Position numbers and translations under genes: made by a program. The notes below the pieces were generated by a model that was not told where the DNA came from, searched no databases, and worked only from the letters and a program-made list of their open reading frames with translations. Below, in pieces: positions 43,367 to 51,346 of a stretch of 61,403 bases of DNA; positions within the stretch are counted from its first letter, which is position 1; every line of letters starts with the position of its first letter. This stretch comes from DRQF01 sp964559135 (GTDB taxonomy: Bacteria > Planctomycetota > GCA-002687715 > DRQF01). The DNA lies in contig CAZLGG010000009.1 in NCBI GenBank assembly GCA_964559135.1, forward strand, positions 1 to 61,403, written 5' to 3'.

Positions 43367-45418
43367 TCAGTCCTCGGGAGCGAAGCGTAGGCCGTATTTG
43401 TCCATTTTTCTCTGGAGTGCGAACCGACTGATCCCCAGCAGCTCGGCGGCCCGAGTCTTGTTTCCACGGGACTTGCGCATGGCTTTCTGGATCTCGCGGG
43501 ACTCGATGGCCTCGACGAGTTCGTTGAGGTCATGGAATCCGGATTCTTCGCCGACGAGGAGTTCGACTTGGTCTTGGACGTGGACGGGCACGTCCTCCCG
43601 ACCCAGGACATCCCCGCCCAAGGCGGCCATGGACTTGAGCTCGTTCTGCAATTCCCGGACGTTGCCCGGCCACGCATGGGACTTCAAGATCTCGACCGCC
43701 TCCGGAGTGATACGTTTCGGAGGCGCGCCTTGCTCCCTGGCGAACAGGAGCAGGAAGTGCTCGATGAGCAAAGGGATGTCCTCGCGACGATCTCTGAGAG
43801 GCGGAACCGCGATCGACACCACCTTGATGCGGTAGTAGAGGTCCTCCCGAAACCGCCCCTCCTCGATGGCCTGCTCCAGGTCCTGATTCGTTGCGGTCAT
43901 GAGCCGAACATCGACGCGCCGCGGCTCTTCGGCTCCGATGGGACGGACATCGCCTTCCTGAAGGACACGCAGGAGCTTGATCTGTAGAGACATGGGGAGG
44001 TCACCGATCTCATCCAGAAAAAGCGAACCCTTGTCGGCCGCAACAAAGAGGCCGTCCCGGTCGGAAGAGGCTCCCGTGAAGGCTCCCTTCTTGTAGCCGA
44101 ACAGTTCCGACTCGAGGAGCGTCTCGGGAATCGCGCAGCAGTTTTCCGAAACGAGTGAACGGCGCGCACGGGAGCTCATGGCATGGACGGCCTTCGCGAC
44201 GAGCTCCTTTCCAGTCCCGCTCTCTCCCGTGATCAGAACAGGCAGGTCGGACTTCGCGACTTTGCGGATGAGGGAGCGCAAGTCCCTCATCGGGGCGGAA
44301 TCCCCGACAAGAGCCCCAGGGGTTCCCGGTCGATCGAGGATCTCACCCGTCACGCGGGGCGACGCCTCGCGATGAGCAACCCTGAGCCGCGAATCTTGTT
44401 CTTCGACCTGTCGATTCAAGCGGCAATTCATCTCCTCGAGGCTCTGCTTCTGCGCGAGGACCTCTTCATAGAGACGGGCGTTCTCGAGGGCGGTCGCCGC
44501 GTGATCAGCGAGGATCTTCAGAATGCGAAAATCCATCTCGGAAAAGACGCCCTTCTGTAGGCGGTTATCCACGTAGACGACGCCGAGAACCCGATTTCGA
44601 ACCTTGAAGGGAACGCACATCACCGAACGTAGTCCGAGAGTGAGAACGCTGTCCTCCGAGGAGAACCGTTCATCCTCGGCCGCGTTGACGCAGAGCAGAG
44701 GCTCGCCCGAAGAGCTCACGCGGGTCGCAATCGACCAGGACACGGCGAACTCCGGTGACCCCACTTCCTGCCGCTCGAAATTCCTCGCGACACGAAACTC
44801 CATCGAACTCTTGCCGACGAGGATGAGGAACGCGCGCTCGGCTCCGGTCATCTCGATGGCATGGTCGATGATCTGGTTCAGGAGCGTTTCGACATGCAGC
44901 TCGGAGTTCATCGCCGCCGCGATGGCCTGGAGGCGCAAGAGGACCTCCGACTCGATGCCGTTCGTCAGACCATCGGTGGAGGCAATGAGATCTCCCATCA
45001 CAGCGGTGTCGCCCGACCGGGTGTCATCCTCGGGCGCGGCGCCCTTCGGCATGAGGGTGAGCCGTGTTCCGCCCACGCGCACCTCGTCGCCTTCGCTGAG
45101 CGGGCTCCGACGCACGCGCCTTCCATTCAGCCAAGTTCCGTTCTGGCTGCCCACGTCCACGACGAACCATTCGCCCTCGACGTACTCGATCCGACAGTGA
45201 TGACGGGAGAGTCTTCCGTCCCGGAGCACGAGGTCGTTTTCGGACGAACGCCCGATGGTGACGCTCGCTGCCGGCAGATCGTGATACCGGACCTCGTCCC
45301 CCTGCGTGACTTTCAGCTTGAACGGCGAAGAAGCCCGTTCGGCCCGCATGCGCGCCTCTTGCAAGGCCTTCTGCTTGACCTTCTTCAGGGCCTGTTCCTC
45401 TTGGGACATGTCTGCCAT
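43367..45418 (-). CDS. Sigma-54 activator with FHA and GAF input domains
   Basis: 683 residues; ATG 45418 follows GGAGGA at 6 nt. FHA domain (about 33-115: TIGRSSENDL, SRHHCRI, SQNGTWLNG), GAF domain (about 155-320, ending NARLYEEVLAQKQ), a short coiled linker, AAA+ domain with Walker A GESGTGKE, the sigma-54 loop GAFTGA and WPGNVRELQNEL, then a Fis-type helix-turn-helix (AAELLGISRFALQRKMDKYG). It has no receiver domain, so control is probably by binding a phosphothreonine partner plus a small molecule on GAF. It heads the run that includes the receptor kinase and FHA protein. Confidence 0.95.
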   Translation of the reverse strand: MADMSQEEQALKKVKQKALQEARMRAERASSPFKLKVTQGDEVRYHDLPAASVTIGRSSENDLVLRDGRLSRHHCRIEYVEGEWFVVDVGSQNGTWLNGRRVRRSPLSEGDEVRVGGTRLTLMPKGAAPEDDTRSGDTAVMGDLIASTDGLTNGIESEVLLRLQAIAAAMNSELHVETLLNQIIDHAIEMTGAERAFLILVGKSSMEFRVARNFERQEVGSPEFAVSWSIATRVSSSGEPLLCVNAAEDERFSSEDSVLTLGLRSVMCVPFKVRNRVLGVVYVDNRLQKGVFSEMDFRILKILADHAATALENARLYEEVLAQKQSLEEMNCRLNRQVEEQDSRLRVAHREASPRVTGEILDRPGTPGALVGDSAPMRDLRSLIRKVAKSDLPVLITGESGTGKELVAKAVHAMSSRARRSLVSENCCAIPETLLESELFGYKKGAFTGASSDRDGLFVAADKGSLFLDEIGDLPMSLQIKLLRVLQEGDVRPIGAEEPRRVDVRLMTATNQDLEQAIEEGRFREDLYYRIKVVSIAVPPLRDRREDIPLLIEHFLLLFAREQGAPPKRITPEAVEILKSHAWPGNVRELQNELKSMAALGGDVLGREDVPVHVQDQVELLVGEESGFHDLNELVEAIESREIQKAMRKSRGNKTRAAELLGISRFALQRKMDKYGLRFAPED

Positions 45419-45449
45419 GGAGAGTCCTCCCGTTGACTCCATCGTCCCC

Positions 45450-45479
45450 ATTTTGAGCGACTTCGCACCCACATGTCAA
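45450..45479 (-). promoter_or_regulatory. Candidate promoter of the FHA/sigma-54/kinase operon
   Basis: On the minus strand TTGACA (45479-45474), an 18-nt spacer and CAAAAT (45455-45450) lie about 32 nt before the ATG at 45418. It lies in the 94-nt gap after the heptosyltransferase gene and suggests that the signalling genes can be transcribed separately from the LPS genes. Confidence 0.45.
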
Positions 45480-45512
45480 TGATCCGCACATTTGGGCGCG
45501 ACAACCGGCAAA

Positions 45513-46547
45513 TCACATCCTCGTGATGTCCAAAGAAGCGGCCACAACCTCTTCGACTGTAATGCTTTCCATGCATACATGATCTGTCGGGCAGACTTTG
45601 AGATGACAGGGCCCGCAGGGAACATCGTGGCGAACGATTCGAGAGTGTGAGGTGTTCGACGCGGTCCATCCGGGGTGCGTCGGCCCCATCAACACGACGC
45701 TGGGCACGTCGTAGGCTTGGGCGATGGCGCGCGGCCCGGAGTCCGTGGTCACCAGGAGATTCAATCGGGAAATCAGGCCCTTCAAGGGGCCGAGAGGGAC
45801 GGGATCGGACGATGTGTCGACGCCATCGCCCGACATCGCCGCGCGCACGCGGCGAAGAAGCCCCCTCTCGCTGGGCGCGCCGAGAAGAATCGGCCGCCAT
45901 CCAAGCTCGTCACGCAGTCGGTCCGCGACGTTGGCAAACCGCGTGGGGTCCCAGAGTTTGCTGGCTCCAAAGCTCGCTCCAGGATTGATGCCAACCCAGG
46001 GACCGCCGCTTTCCAAGTCCAGATCGTGCCGTTCGGACCAGGCCCGCAGCCAACCTTCGTCCGCGGCCGTGGATCGCAATTCGTATCGAACATCGAAGGG
46101 GACGTCCGCCGCGGGACCGAGAAGTTGCAACAGGCCGAGGTAAGTCTCCACCATGGGCACGGGTCGATACTTCCCCCCCGACTTGGGGCGGTCCAAGGAA
46201 GCCGTCAGCAAGAATCGGCGCCAGTCGCCTCGATAACCCAGACGTCGCGGGATACGGGCTCGCCACGCATCCAGTGCGGAACCGAGAGAATGGGTGAGAA
46301 GAAAAGCCGTATCGAAATCGCCGCGCCTCAACGCGCGGGCCCTGTCGGACGCACCGGTTGGAAGGGCGAGAAGAGCGTCCACGTAGGGAAGACCGTCGAC
46401 GATGGGCAACAGATGAGGTCGCGCGGCGGCGACGATCCGAGCTCGAGGGCATCGGGATCTCAAGGCGCGCAGGAGAGGCGTCGCCATGACGACGTCGCCA
46501 ACCCAGTTGGGAAGACGAACGACGATCGCCCGAGGCGGAGTGATCAC
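45513..46547 (-). CDS. waaF: ADP-heptose:LPS heptosyltransferase
   Basis: 344 residues, GT9. Begins AIVVRLPNWVGDVVMATPLL, the WaaF-like start. The donor site reads LLVTTDSGPRAIAQAYDVPSVVLMGPTHP, and the Cys-rich C-terminal motif is VPCGPCHLKVCPTDHVC. It should transfer heptose to the LPS inner core. It overlaps the hldE adenylyltransferase gene by four bases, in a cluster that makes the ADP-heptose donor. The WaaF versus WaaC assignment rests on similarity of the start motif and is not certain. Confidence 0.88.
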   Translation of the reverse strand: MITPPRAIVVRLPNWVGDVVMATPLLRALRSRCPRARIVAAARPHLLPIVDGLPYVDALLALPTGASDRARALRRGDFDTAFLLTHSLGSALDAWRARIPRRLGYRGDWRRFLLTASLDRPKSGGKYRPVPMVETYLGLLQLLGPAADVPFDVRYELRSTAADEGWLRAWSERHDLDLESGGPWVGINPGASFGASKLWDPTRFANVADRLRDELGWRPILLGAPSERGLLRRVRAAMSGDGVDTSSDPVPLGPLKGLISRLNLLVTTDSGPRAIAQAYDVPSVVLMGPTHPGWTASNTSHSRIVRHDVPCGPCHLKVCPTDHVCMESITVEEVVAASLDITRM

Positions 46548-47068
46548 TTCTTGGAGAGTTTGAGGCGGCGCACCCGTTGAATGATCTTGCTCGTGGCGTG
46601 GTTTTTCGGATCGCCGCAGATCGCGACCTCAGCCCCCACATCCTGAATCGTCTCGAGTTCGGGAACGGTGTCGGGCGTGTAGTCAGTGCCCTTCACAACG
46701 ACATTGGGCCGGACTGCCTGAATGAGATCGTCGCAGCTCACCTCGTCGAACTTGATGACGTAATCCACCCACCTCAGGCCCGCGAGCATCTCCACCCGCT
46801 CGTCCTCGCCCACGATGGGAAGCTTCGGGTTCTTGTATTTCTTCACCGAGGCATCCGTATTGACGGCGACGACGAGGAAGTCCCCCCGGGACTTGGCATC
46901 CTTCAAAAGCCGCAGGTGCCCCACGTGGAGCAGATCGAAGGCTCCGTTCGCAAGGACGACCGACTTGCCCTCGGTCTGAAGGCAATAGACGATGTCCTTC
47001 AGTTCCCCCAGCGACTTCACGATGACGGCGCCGTTATCCGGCCCCATTGTTCTTCTGGCGCGTCCCAC
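46544..47068 (-). CDS. hldE: Heptose-1-phosphate adenylyltransferase (HldE C-domain, stand-alone)
   Basis: 174 residues. A nucleotidyltransferase of the RfaE-II type with VLANGAFDLLHVGHLRLL (HxGH), VVAVNTDASVKKYK, and VKGTDYTPDT followed by ISK-like SKIIQRVRR. It makes ADP-heptose from D-glycero-beta-D-manno-heptose 1-phosphate and ATP. In E. coli this is the C-terminal half of HldE; here it is a separate gene. The GTG at 47068 is preferred because AGGAG lies 6 nt upstream; ATG 47047 is the alternative. Confidence 0.9.
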   Translation of the reverse strand: MGRARRTMGPDNGAVIVKSLGELKDIVYCLQTEGKSVVLANGAFDLLHVGHLRLLKDAKSRGDFLVVAVNTDASVKKYKNPKLPIVGEDERVEMLAGLRWVDYVIKFDEVSCDDLIQAVRPNVVVKGTDYTPDTVPELETIQDVGAEVAICGDPKNHATSKIIQRVRRLKLSKK

Positions 47069-47137
47069 TCTGCTCTCCTCAAGAACGACTCGGGCCCATG
47101 ATAGGGCATGGGGGGGGAAGGGGCGAGATGGACCCAG

Positions 47138-48139
47138 TCAATCGTCTCTCGCCGCCACGTTCAAAATCTCTTCGGGGCTCGCGACTGCGGCGCCCAGTTT
47201 GGTCACGACGACACCCGCGCCCAGGTTGGCCAGCTCGGCAGCCTCCTCCCATTCCGCACCGGCGGCGCGCGCGGCCGTCATCAGCGCGATCACGGTGTCG
47301 CCCGCTCCGCTCACATCCGTGACTTCATCTTCGACTCCCGATGCCGGCAGGAACAGGGGTTGTTCTTTTTCTTCGATCGCCATGAGCCCCTGGTTGCCTC
47401 GCGTGATGAGCAGGCACTCCAATTCCAATTCGCGCCGCAGCGCCATTCCAGCCTCTCCGCAGTCTTTCTCGGTGGAGAGCCTTCGTCCGACCAGAGCCCC
47501 CGCCTCGCCCGTATTGGGCGTGGCGACATCGACACCGCGAAACCGCCGGAGGCCGTACCTCGAATCCGCGGCGACGAGAATATCGGGGGAAGCGGACCGC
47601 GCCGCTTCGATGACACCATCGGTCACCGCGCCGTAGCCGTAGTCGGAAAGAATCACCGCCGAAAGTTCCGGACGCGCGCGGCGAAAGGCTCGCAGCAGCG
47701 CCAACTCGGCCTGGGGCGACACGGGCACGCGAGGCTCTCGGTCGATGCGCAGAACCTGCTGAGGGCGTCGTCCCTCCTCACTCAACATCACGCGTGTCTT
47801 CAAGATGGTCTCGTAGTCGTCCTGAATGACGATCCCTTTCACCTCCATCTCCATGGACGCGAAGGTCTCCGTCAGGGACAACCCGGCATCGTCGGCCCCG
47901 ACGACGCCGAAAGGCATCACTTGGACGCCGAGAGCCTTCAGGTTATTGACGGCATTCGCCGCCCCCCCGGGCAAAAGCGTCTCTTTGCGAAAACGACTCA
48001 CCATGACCGGCGCCTCGCGGGAGAGACGGATGGGTTCGGCGTCCAGGTAGACGTCCGCCACCATGTCGCCGACGACGGCGATGCGCACGTCCGACATGCG
48101 ACGAAGGATGTCGCCCAATCGGGCGAATGTGAGACTCAT
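47138..48139 (-). CDS. HldE-type heptose kinase (PfkB family), copy 1
   Basis: 333 residues, RfaE domain I type. Substrate site VVGDMVADVYLDAEP and REAPVMV, LLPGGAANAVNNLKALG, phosphate site VILSDYGYGAVTDGV, and the catalytic anion hole DVSGAGDTVIALM. It should phosphorylate heptose 7-phosphate at C1. Its substrate loop reads REAPVMV, less like E. coli HldE (SPEAPVPV) than the neighbouring paralog, so the two may differ in substrate or stereochemistry. Confidence 0.85.
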   Translation of the reverse strand: MSLTFARLGDILRRMSDVRIAVVGDMVADVYLDAEPIRLSREAPVMVSRFRKETLLPGGAANAVNNLKALGVQVMPFGVVGADDAGLSLTETFASMEMEVKGIVIQDDYETILKTRVMLSEEGRRPQQVLRIDREPRVPVSPQAELALLRAFRRARPELSAVILSDYGYGAVTDGVIEAARSASPDILVAADSRYGLRRFRGVDVATPNTGEAGALVGRRLSTEKDCGEAGMALRRELELECLLITRGNQGLMAIEEKEQPLFLPASGVEDEVTDVSGAGDTVIALMTAARAAGAEWEEAAELANLGAGVVVTKLGAAVASPEEILNVAARDD

Positions 48140-48175
48140 GCCGGAAGGATAACCTGAGCCCCCTTTCGGGGCGAG

Positions 48176-49120
48176 TCAGCAGAGGTCGGCGAGCAATTCC
48201 TCCTCACCCACGGGCCGGGCTCCGAAGTGGGTGACCGCCAAACCGCCCGCCACCATGCCCAGACGGGCCGCATCCGTGAGTTCCGCGCCCGAGAGGTGGG
48301 CGCGCACGGCGGCGGCGAGGGTCGTATCCCCCGCACCGGTGACATCGAAGACTGCGCGGGCCCGGACGGGAAGGACATGGGCCGCACCGTCCCAGAACAA
48401 CCCTCCCTCGGCTCCGAGAGTGAGCAGGACGGGACTGCCTCCAGCCGCCGCGGCGTACCGCTCCGCCAGCAGACTCGGGTCGGCGGTGTGCGCTTGGCCG
48501 CCCAGACCCGCATGGGCCTCGGCAAGATTCGGCGTCAAGAGGAGAGCGCCTGCGTAGAATCCCGCCGATCGATGGCGGGAAGGGTCCGCGTACCAGCCTG
48601 AATCGCGGGCCCGGAGGGCATCCAGAAGCGTCTCGTCCACGAGACCTTGGCCGTAATCGGAAACGACCGCAGGTTCCGAACGGGATCGGAGCTGACGCGC
48701 CAACTCATCGCGCGCCTTCGCGTCGAGGGGCGACCGGTGATCGAGGTCCACCCGCAACAGCTGCTGATTCAAACTCACGAATCGGGTCTTCACCGTTGTG
48801 GACGCCACCGGCAACCAACAGGCATCGACGCCAGCCTGGGAGACGAGACGCTTCAGAGTCTCACCGGCCTCGTCCTCGGCGCAGCGGGCGAGCAATCGAA
48901 CCCGTGCCCCCAGAGCACGCAGACTCGAAGCCAGGTGCGCCGCACCGCCGGGGCGAGCATCCCTGCCCCGTTCCTCGAGGACGGGGACGGGCGCCTCCGG
49001 CGAAACGCGGGCCACCGTTCCATGCACGTAGACGTCCAGCATCGCATCGCCCACGACGAGGACGTCGACCGATCCCCAGTTTTCCACGAGCTGTCGAAGG
49101 CGTCCCATCTCTTCGATCAC
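48176..49120 (-). CDS. HldE-type heptose kinase (PfkB family), copy 2
   Basis: 314 residues from GTG 49120, which overlaps the lpxK stop as GTGA (ATG 49108 is the alternative). VVGDAMLDVYVHGTVARVSPEAPVPVL matches the classic RfaE substrate loop, with PGGAAHLASSLRALG, VVSDYGQGLVDETLL and DVTGAGDTTLAAAV. Judged by these motifs, this copy is the more canonical D-glycero-beta-D-manno-heptose 7-phosphate kinase of the pair. It sits between lpxK and the other kinase. Confidence 0.85.
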   Translation of the reverse strand: MIEEMGRLRQLVENWGSVDVLVVGDAMLDVYVHGTVARVSPEAPVPVLEERGRDARPGGAAHLASSLRALGARVRLLARCAEDEAGETLKRLVSQAGVDACWLPVASTTVKTRFVSLNQQLLRVDLDHRSPLDAKARDELARQLRSRSEPAVVSDYGQGLVDETLLDALRARDSGWYADPSRHRSAGFYAGALLLTPNLAEAHAGLGGQAHTADPSLLAERYAAAAGGSPVLLTLGAEGGLFWDGAAHVLPVRARAVFDVTGAGDTTLAAAVRAHLSGAELTDAARLGMVAGGLAVTHFGARPVGEEELLADLC

Positions 49121-50154
49121 GACGGCACCCTTTCCGCCAGGCCGGCAAGTGCATGATCGAGCTGCCTCCTCTCGTCCTCGACGCGGAGGTTCATCTCGAG
49201 GTAGCCCCAAGCGAGACCCTCCAGTTGGTCTCGAATCCTCGCGGCATCCTTTTCGGTCACGAGAATCCTCTCCACCTCCGCAGAGCGTCGCCTCACAGCC
49301 CTGGCGCCCCGTGCGGTGAGACGGCGATGGTCTCCCGGAGTCTCCAGCCAAATCACCTCGGCTCCGAGTCCCTCCACCGTTCGTCGAAATGACTCCGGGC
49401 GCGCGATCCCCGCCACGAGCCCGACCCTCGTTCCCGCGAGATCCTCGGCCGGGCGGCGCTGTCCGCCGTCGACCCATGAACAGGCGCGATCCCGGGCGCG
49501 CAGACAAGGAATTCCCTCGACGATTTCTTCCAGTCGCTTGGCGGCCCGTACGGCCTCCCACTCACCCACGTCCTGCAATTTCGTAAGGACCACGAGGTCG
49601 GCACGCCGGGCCTCGCGTAACGGCTCGCGCCACGGACCTGCCGGCAGCACACGGGCTGGCTCGAGAAGACTCGGAGCGTCGAGAAGAAGGATCTCGAGGT
49701 CGCGCTGGATGGCGACGTGCTGGGCCCCGTCGTCCAGAATCACACATCCGGGGTGCACATCCTCCCACACGATGCGCGCCGCGGCGATGCGATCGGCGCC
49801 TTGAGCCTGGGCGATTCCGGGATGGCGCCGAGCCAACATTTCTCCTTCATCGTTCAAGGTCGTTCGCCCACCGGGAAGAGCGTCGCCATATCCCCGCGCC
49901 AGGACCAGGGGAGGGGACAGAGACTCGGGCAGTCGGCCGAGAAGATGGCTGACGAAGGGGGTCTTCCCGGCGCCTCCCACCGTGAGGTTGCCGACGCTGA
50001 TCACGGGGACGGGGAACCGGTACCCTCGCGGCGCCATGACCCTTCTCCGACGACTCGCCGCCCAACCATAGACAGCTCCCAAGGGAGCCAAGAGGCAGCC
50101 AAGGCCGGGAATGTCCCAAGGGCGACCGTGAGTCATGCGCCAACCATAACCCAT
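49117..50154 (-). CDS. lpxK: Tetraacyldisaccharide 4'-kinase
   Basis: 345 residues. Phosphorylates the lipid A disaccharide at 4' on the inner membrane. Diagnostic motifs: N-terminal membrane helix (LGCLLAPLGAVYGW), VISVGNLTVGGAGKTPF (P-loop), VLARGYGD, and VILDDGAQH (family consensus DDGFQH, with Ala for Phe), plus VTEKDAARI near the C-terminus. It heads the leftward LPS cluster and overlaps the next gene by four bases. Its presence shows that the organism makes lipid A. Confidence 0.93.
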   Translation of the reverse strand: MGYGWRMTHGRPWDIPGLGCLLAPLGAVYGWAASRRRRVMAPRGYRFPVPVISVGNLTVGGAGKTPFVSHLLGRLPESLSPPLVLARGYGDALPGGRTTLNDEGEMLARRHPGIAQAQGADRIAAARIVWEDVHPGCVILDDGAQHVAIQRDLEILLLDAPSLLEPARVLPAGPWREPLREARRADLVVLTKLQDVGEWEAVRAAKRLEEIVEGIPCLRARDRACSWVDGGQRRPAEDLAGTRVGLVAGIARPESFRRTVEGLGAEVIWLETPGDHRRLTARGARAVRRRSAEVERILVTEKDAARIRDQLEGLAWGYLEMNLRVEDERRQLDHALAGLAERVPS

Positions 50155-50226
50155 GGTGTCATTCGGTCCATGGTGGCGCAGTGGGAACGCCGACGCCCTC
50201 GAGTCGCCGGTCGCTTCCGGGCGGAT

Positions 50227-51102
50227 TTACGAACCGAGGCTGCGGGAGCGCCCCGACGATGGCGGGGGCGACGTCCTCTTGGGAAGGACCGGCTTCGTCG
50301 AGCGCTTCGGTGCCGCAGCTTTCTTGGGCGCGGGCTTTCTCGCAGGATTCGTCGCGGCCTTGGGCCTCGATACCGACTTCCGAGGAGCCTTCTCCGCTTT
50401 AGGTTCCGGGATGCTCATGTAGGCCCGATAGGCCTTCAACCAGTCGGGATAGACGGCGAGCCAACGGGCATCCTTTCCGCCGACTTTCGCGTCCTCCAAC
50501 ACCATGGCTTTTTGGAGCGCGGCGAATTTCTGCGGGGCGTAACCCTCCGAGGGGGGGAACTCCTTCATGAGATCCTTCTGGGAGTCGCTCAGAGCGGAGA
50601 ACCCGGCAGGACTGCGGGATGTCTTGGAAAGGGTGTCTCGATGCGTGGGTTTCGGCGCGCTCGTGGAGGCCTTGACGCGCTCCTTTGCAGCCTCCTGCTC
50701 CCTGGCTTCGTAGACGGCCCAGTCCGCCCGACTGAGACGTCGAACGATCCTGACCGTTGCGATCTGGCGCCATGGAACGAAAAGATAGCCGGGAAGCTTG
50801 TCATAGAACCAAAGACGCAGCCCTGCTCCAACCGTACTCTTCTCGTGCTCATCGAGTTCCTTGTAGGCTCCACCGCGAACACGCTTCTCGATCATCCGGC
50901 CGTCCTTCACGACACCATGCATCGCACCGCCCGTCTTGAGAGTCACGACCACCTGCAGGTGATCGGTCATCACAGAGGCTTTGGCGATCCGTTGGGTGGC
51001 ATCCTCGATCTTCTTGGACGAATTCGCGGGTTTCTTTTGGGCCGGCGCCGAAGCGGACACGGCGAGTGCAAGGAGGATGGTCAAAAAGCTGCGGTGCATC
51101 AT
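50227..51102 (-). CDS. Secreted protein with histone-like basic tail, unknown
   Basis: 291 residues. Signal peptide SFLTILLALAVSASAPAQ. The middle has a small beta-rich module (LQVVVTLKTGGAMHGVVKDG, then YLFVPWRQIATVRIVRR) that recalls SH3/Sm-like strands. The last 60 residues are Lys/Pro/Ala-rich (KPAPKKAAAPKRS), like histone H1 tails or cell-wall-binding linkers. No known family is recognised. It stands alone between lpxK (minus) and the divergent ABC genes. Confidence 0.68.
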   Translation of the reverse strand: MMHRSFLTILLALAVSASAPAQKKPANSSKKIEDATQRIAKASVMTDHLQVVVTLKTGGAMHGVVKDGRMIEKRVRGGAYKELDEHEKSTVGAGLRLWFYDKLPGYLFVPWRQIATVRIVRRLSRADWAVYEAREQEAAKERVKASTSAPKPTHRDTLSKTSRSPAGFSALSDSQKDLMKEFPPSEGYAPQKFAALQKAMVLEDAKVGGKDARWLAVYPDWLKAYRAYMSIPEPKAEKAPRKSVSRPKAATNPARKPAPKKAAAPKRSTKPVLPKRTSPPPSSGRSRSLGS

Positions 51103-51346
51103 GGCGTTGTCTCTCGATCGGCATGGCGTGCCCCGGATGGGTCACCGTGGTCCTACGGAGTCATCAGATTCGGGGTTTTGGCTTAGTCTCTATCGACCGG
51201 GAGATCGCAGCTCCTTGACGAGAACTCCCCACCCACCGCGGATGGGAAAACATGCCGAGGAGGGACGAAGCGCCGCCTGCCTGTTCGAGGCGGCGACCGT
51301 TCCCGGTTAGCATCTGGCGGAGCCATCCAGGAGACAGATCTTCCAA

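Noticed and set aside
51271..51295. CGCCGCCT/AGGCGGCG hairpin before the ABC genes as a terminator
   Set aside because: A 9-base loop with no T-run; in GC-rich DNA such a stem is expected by chance.
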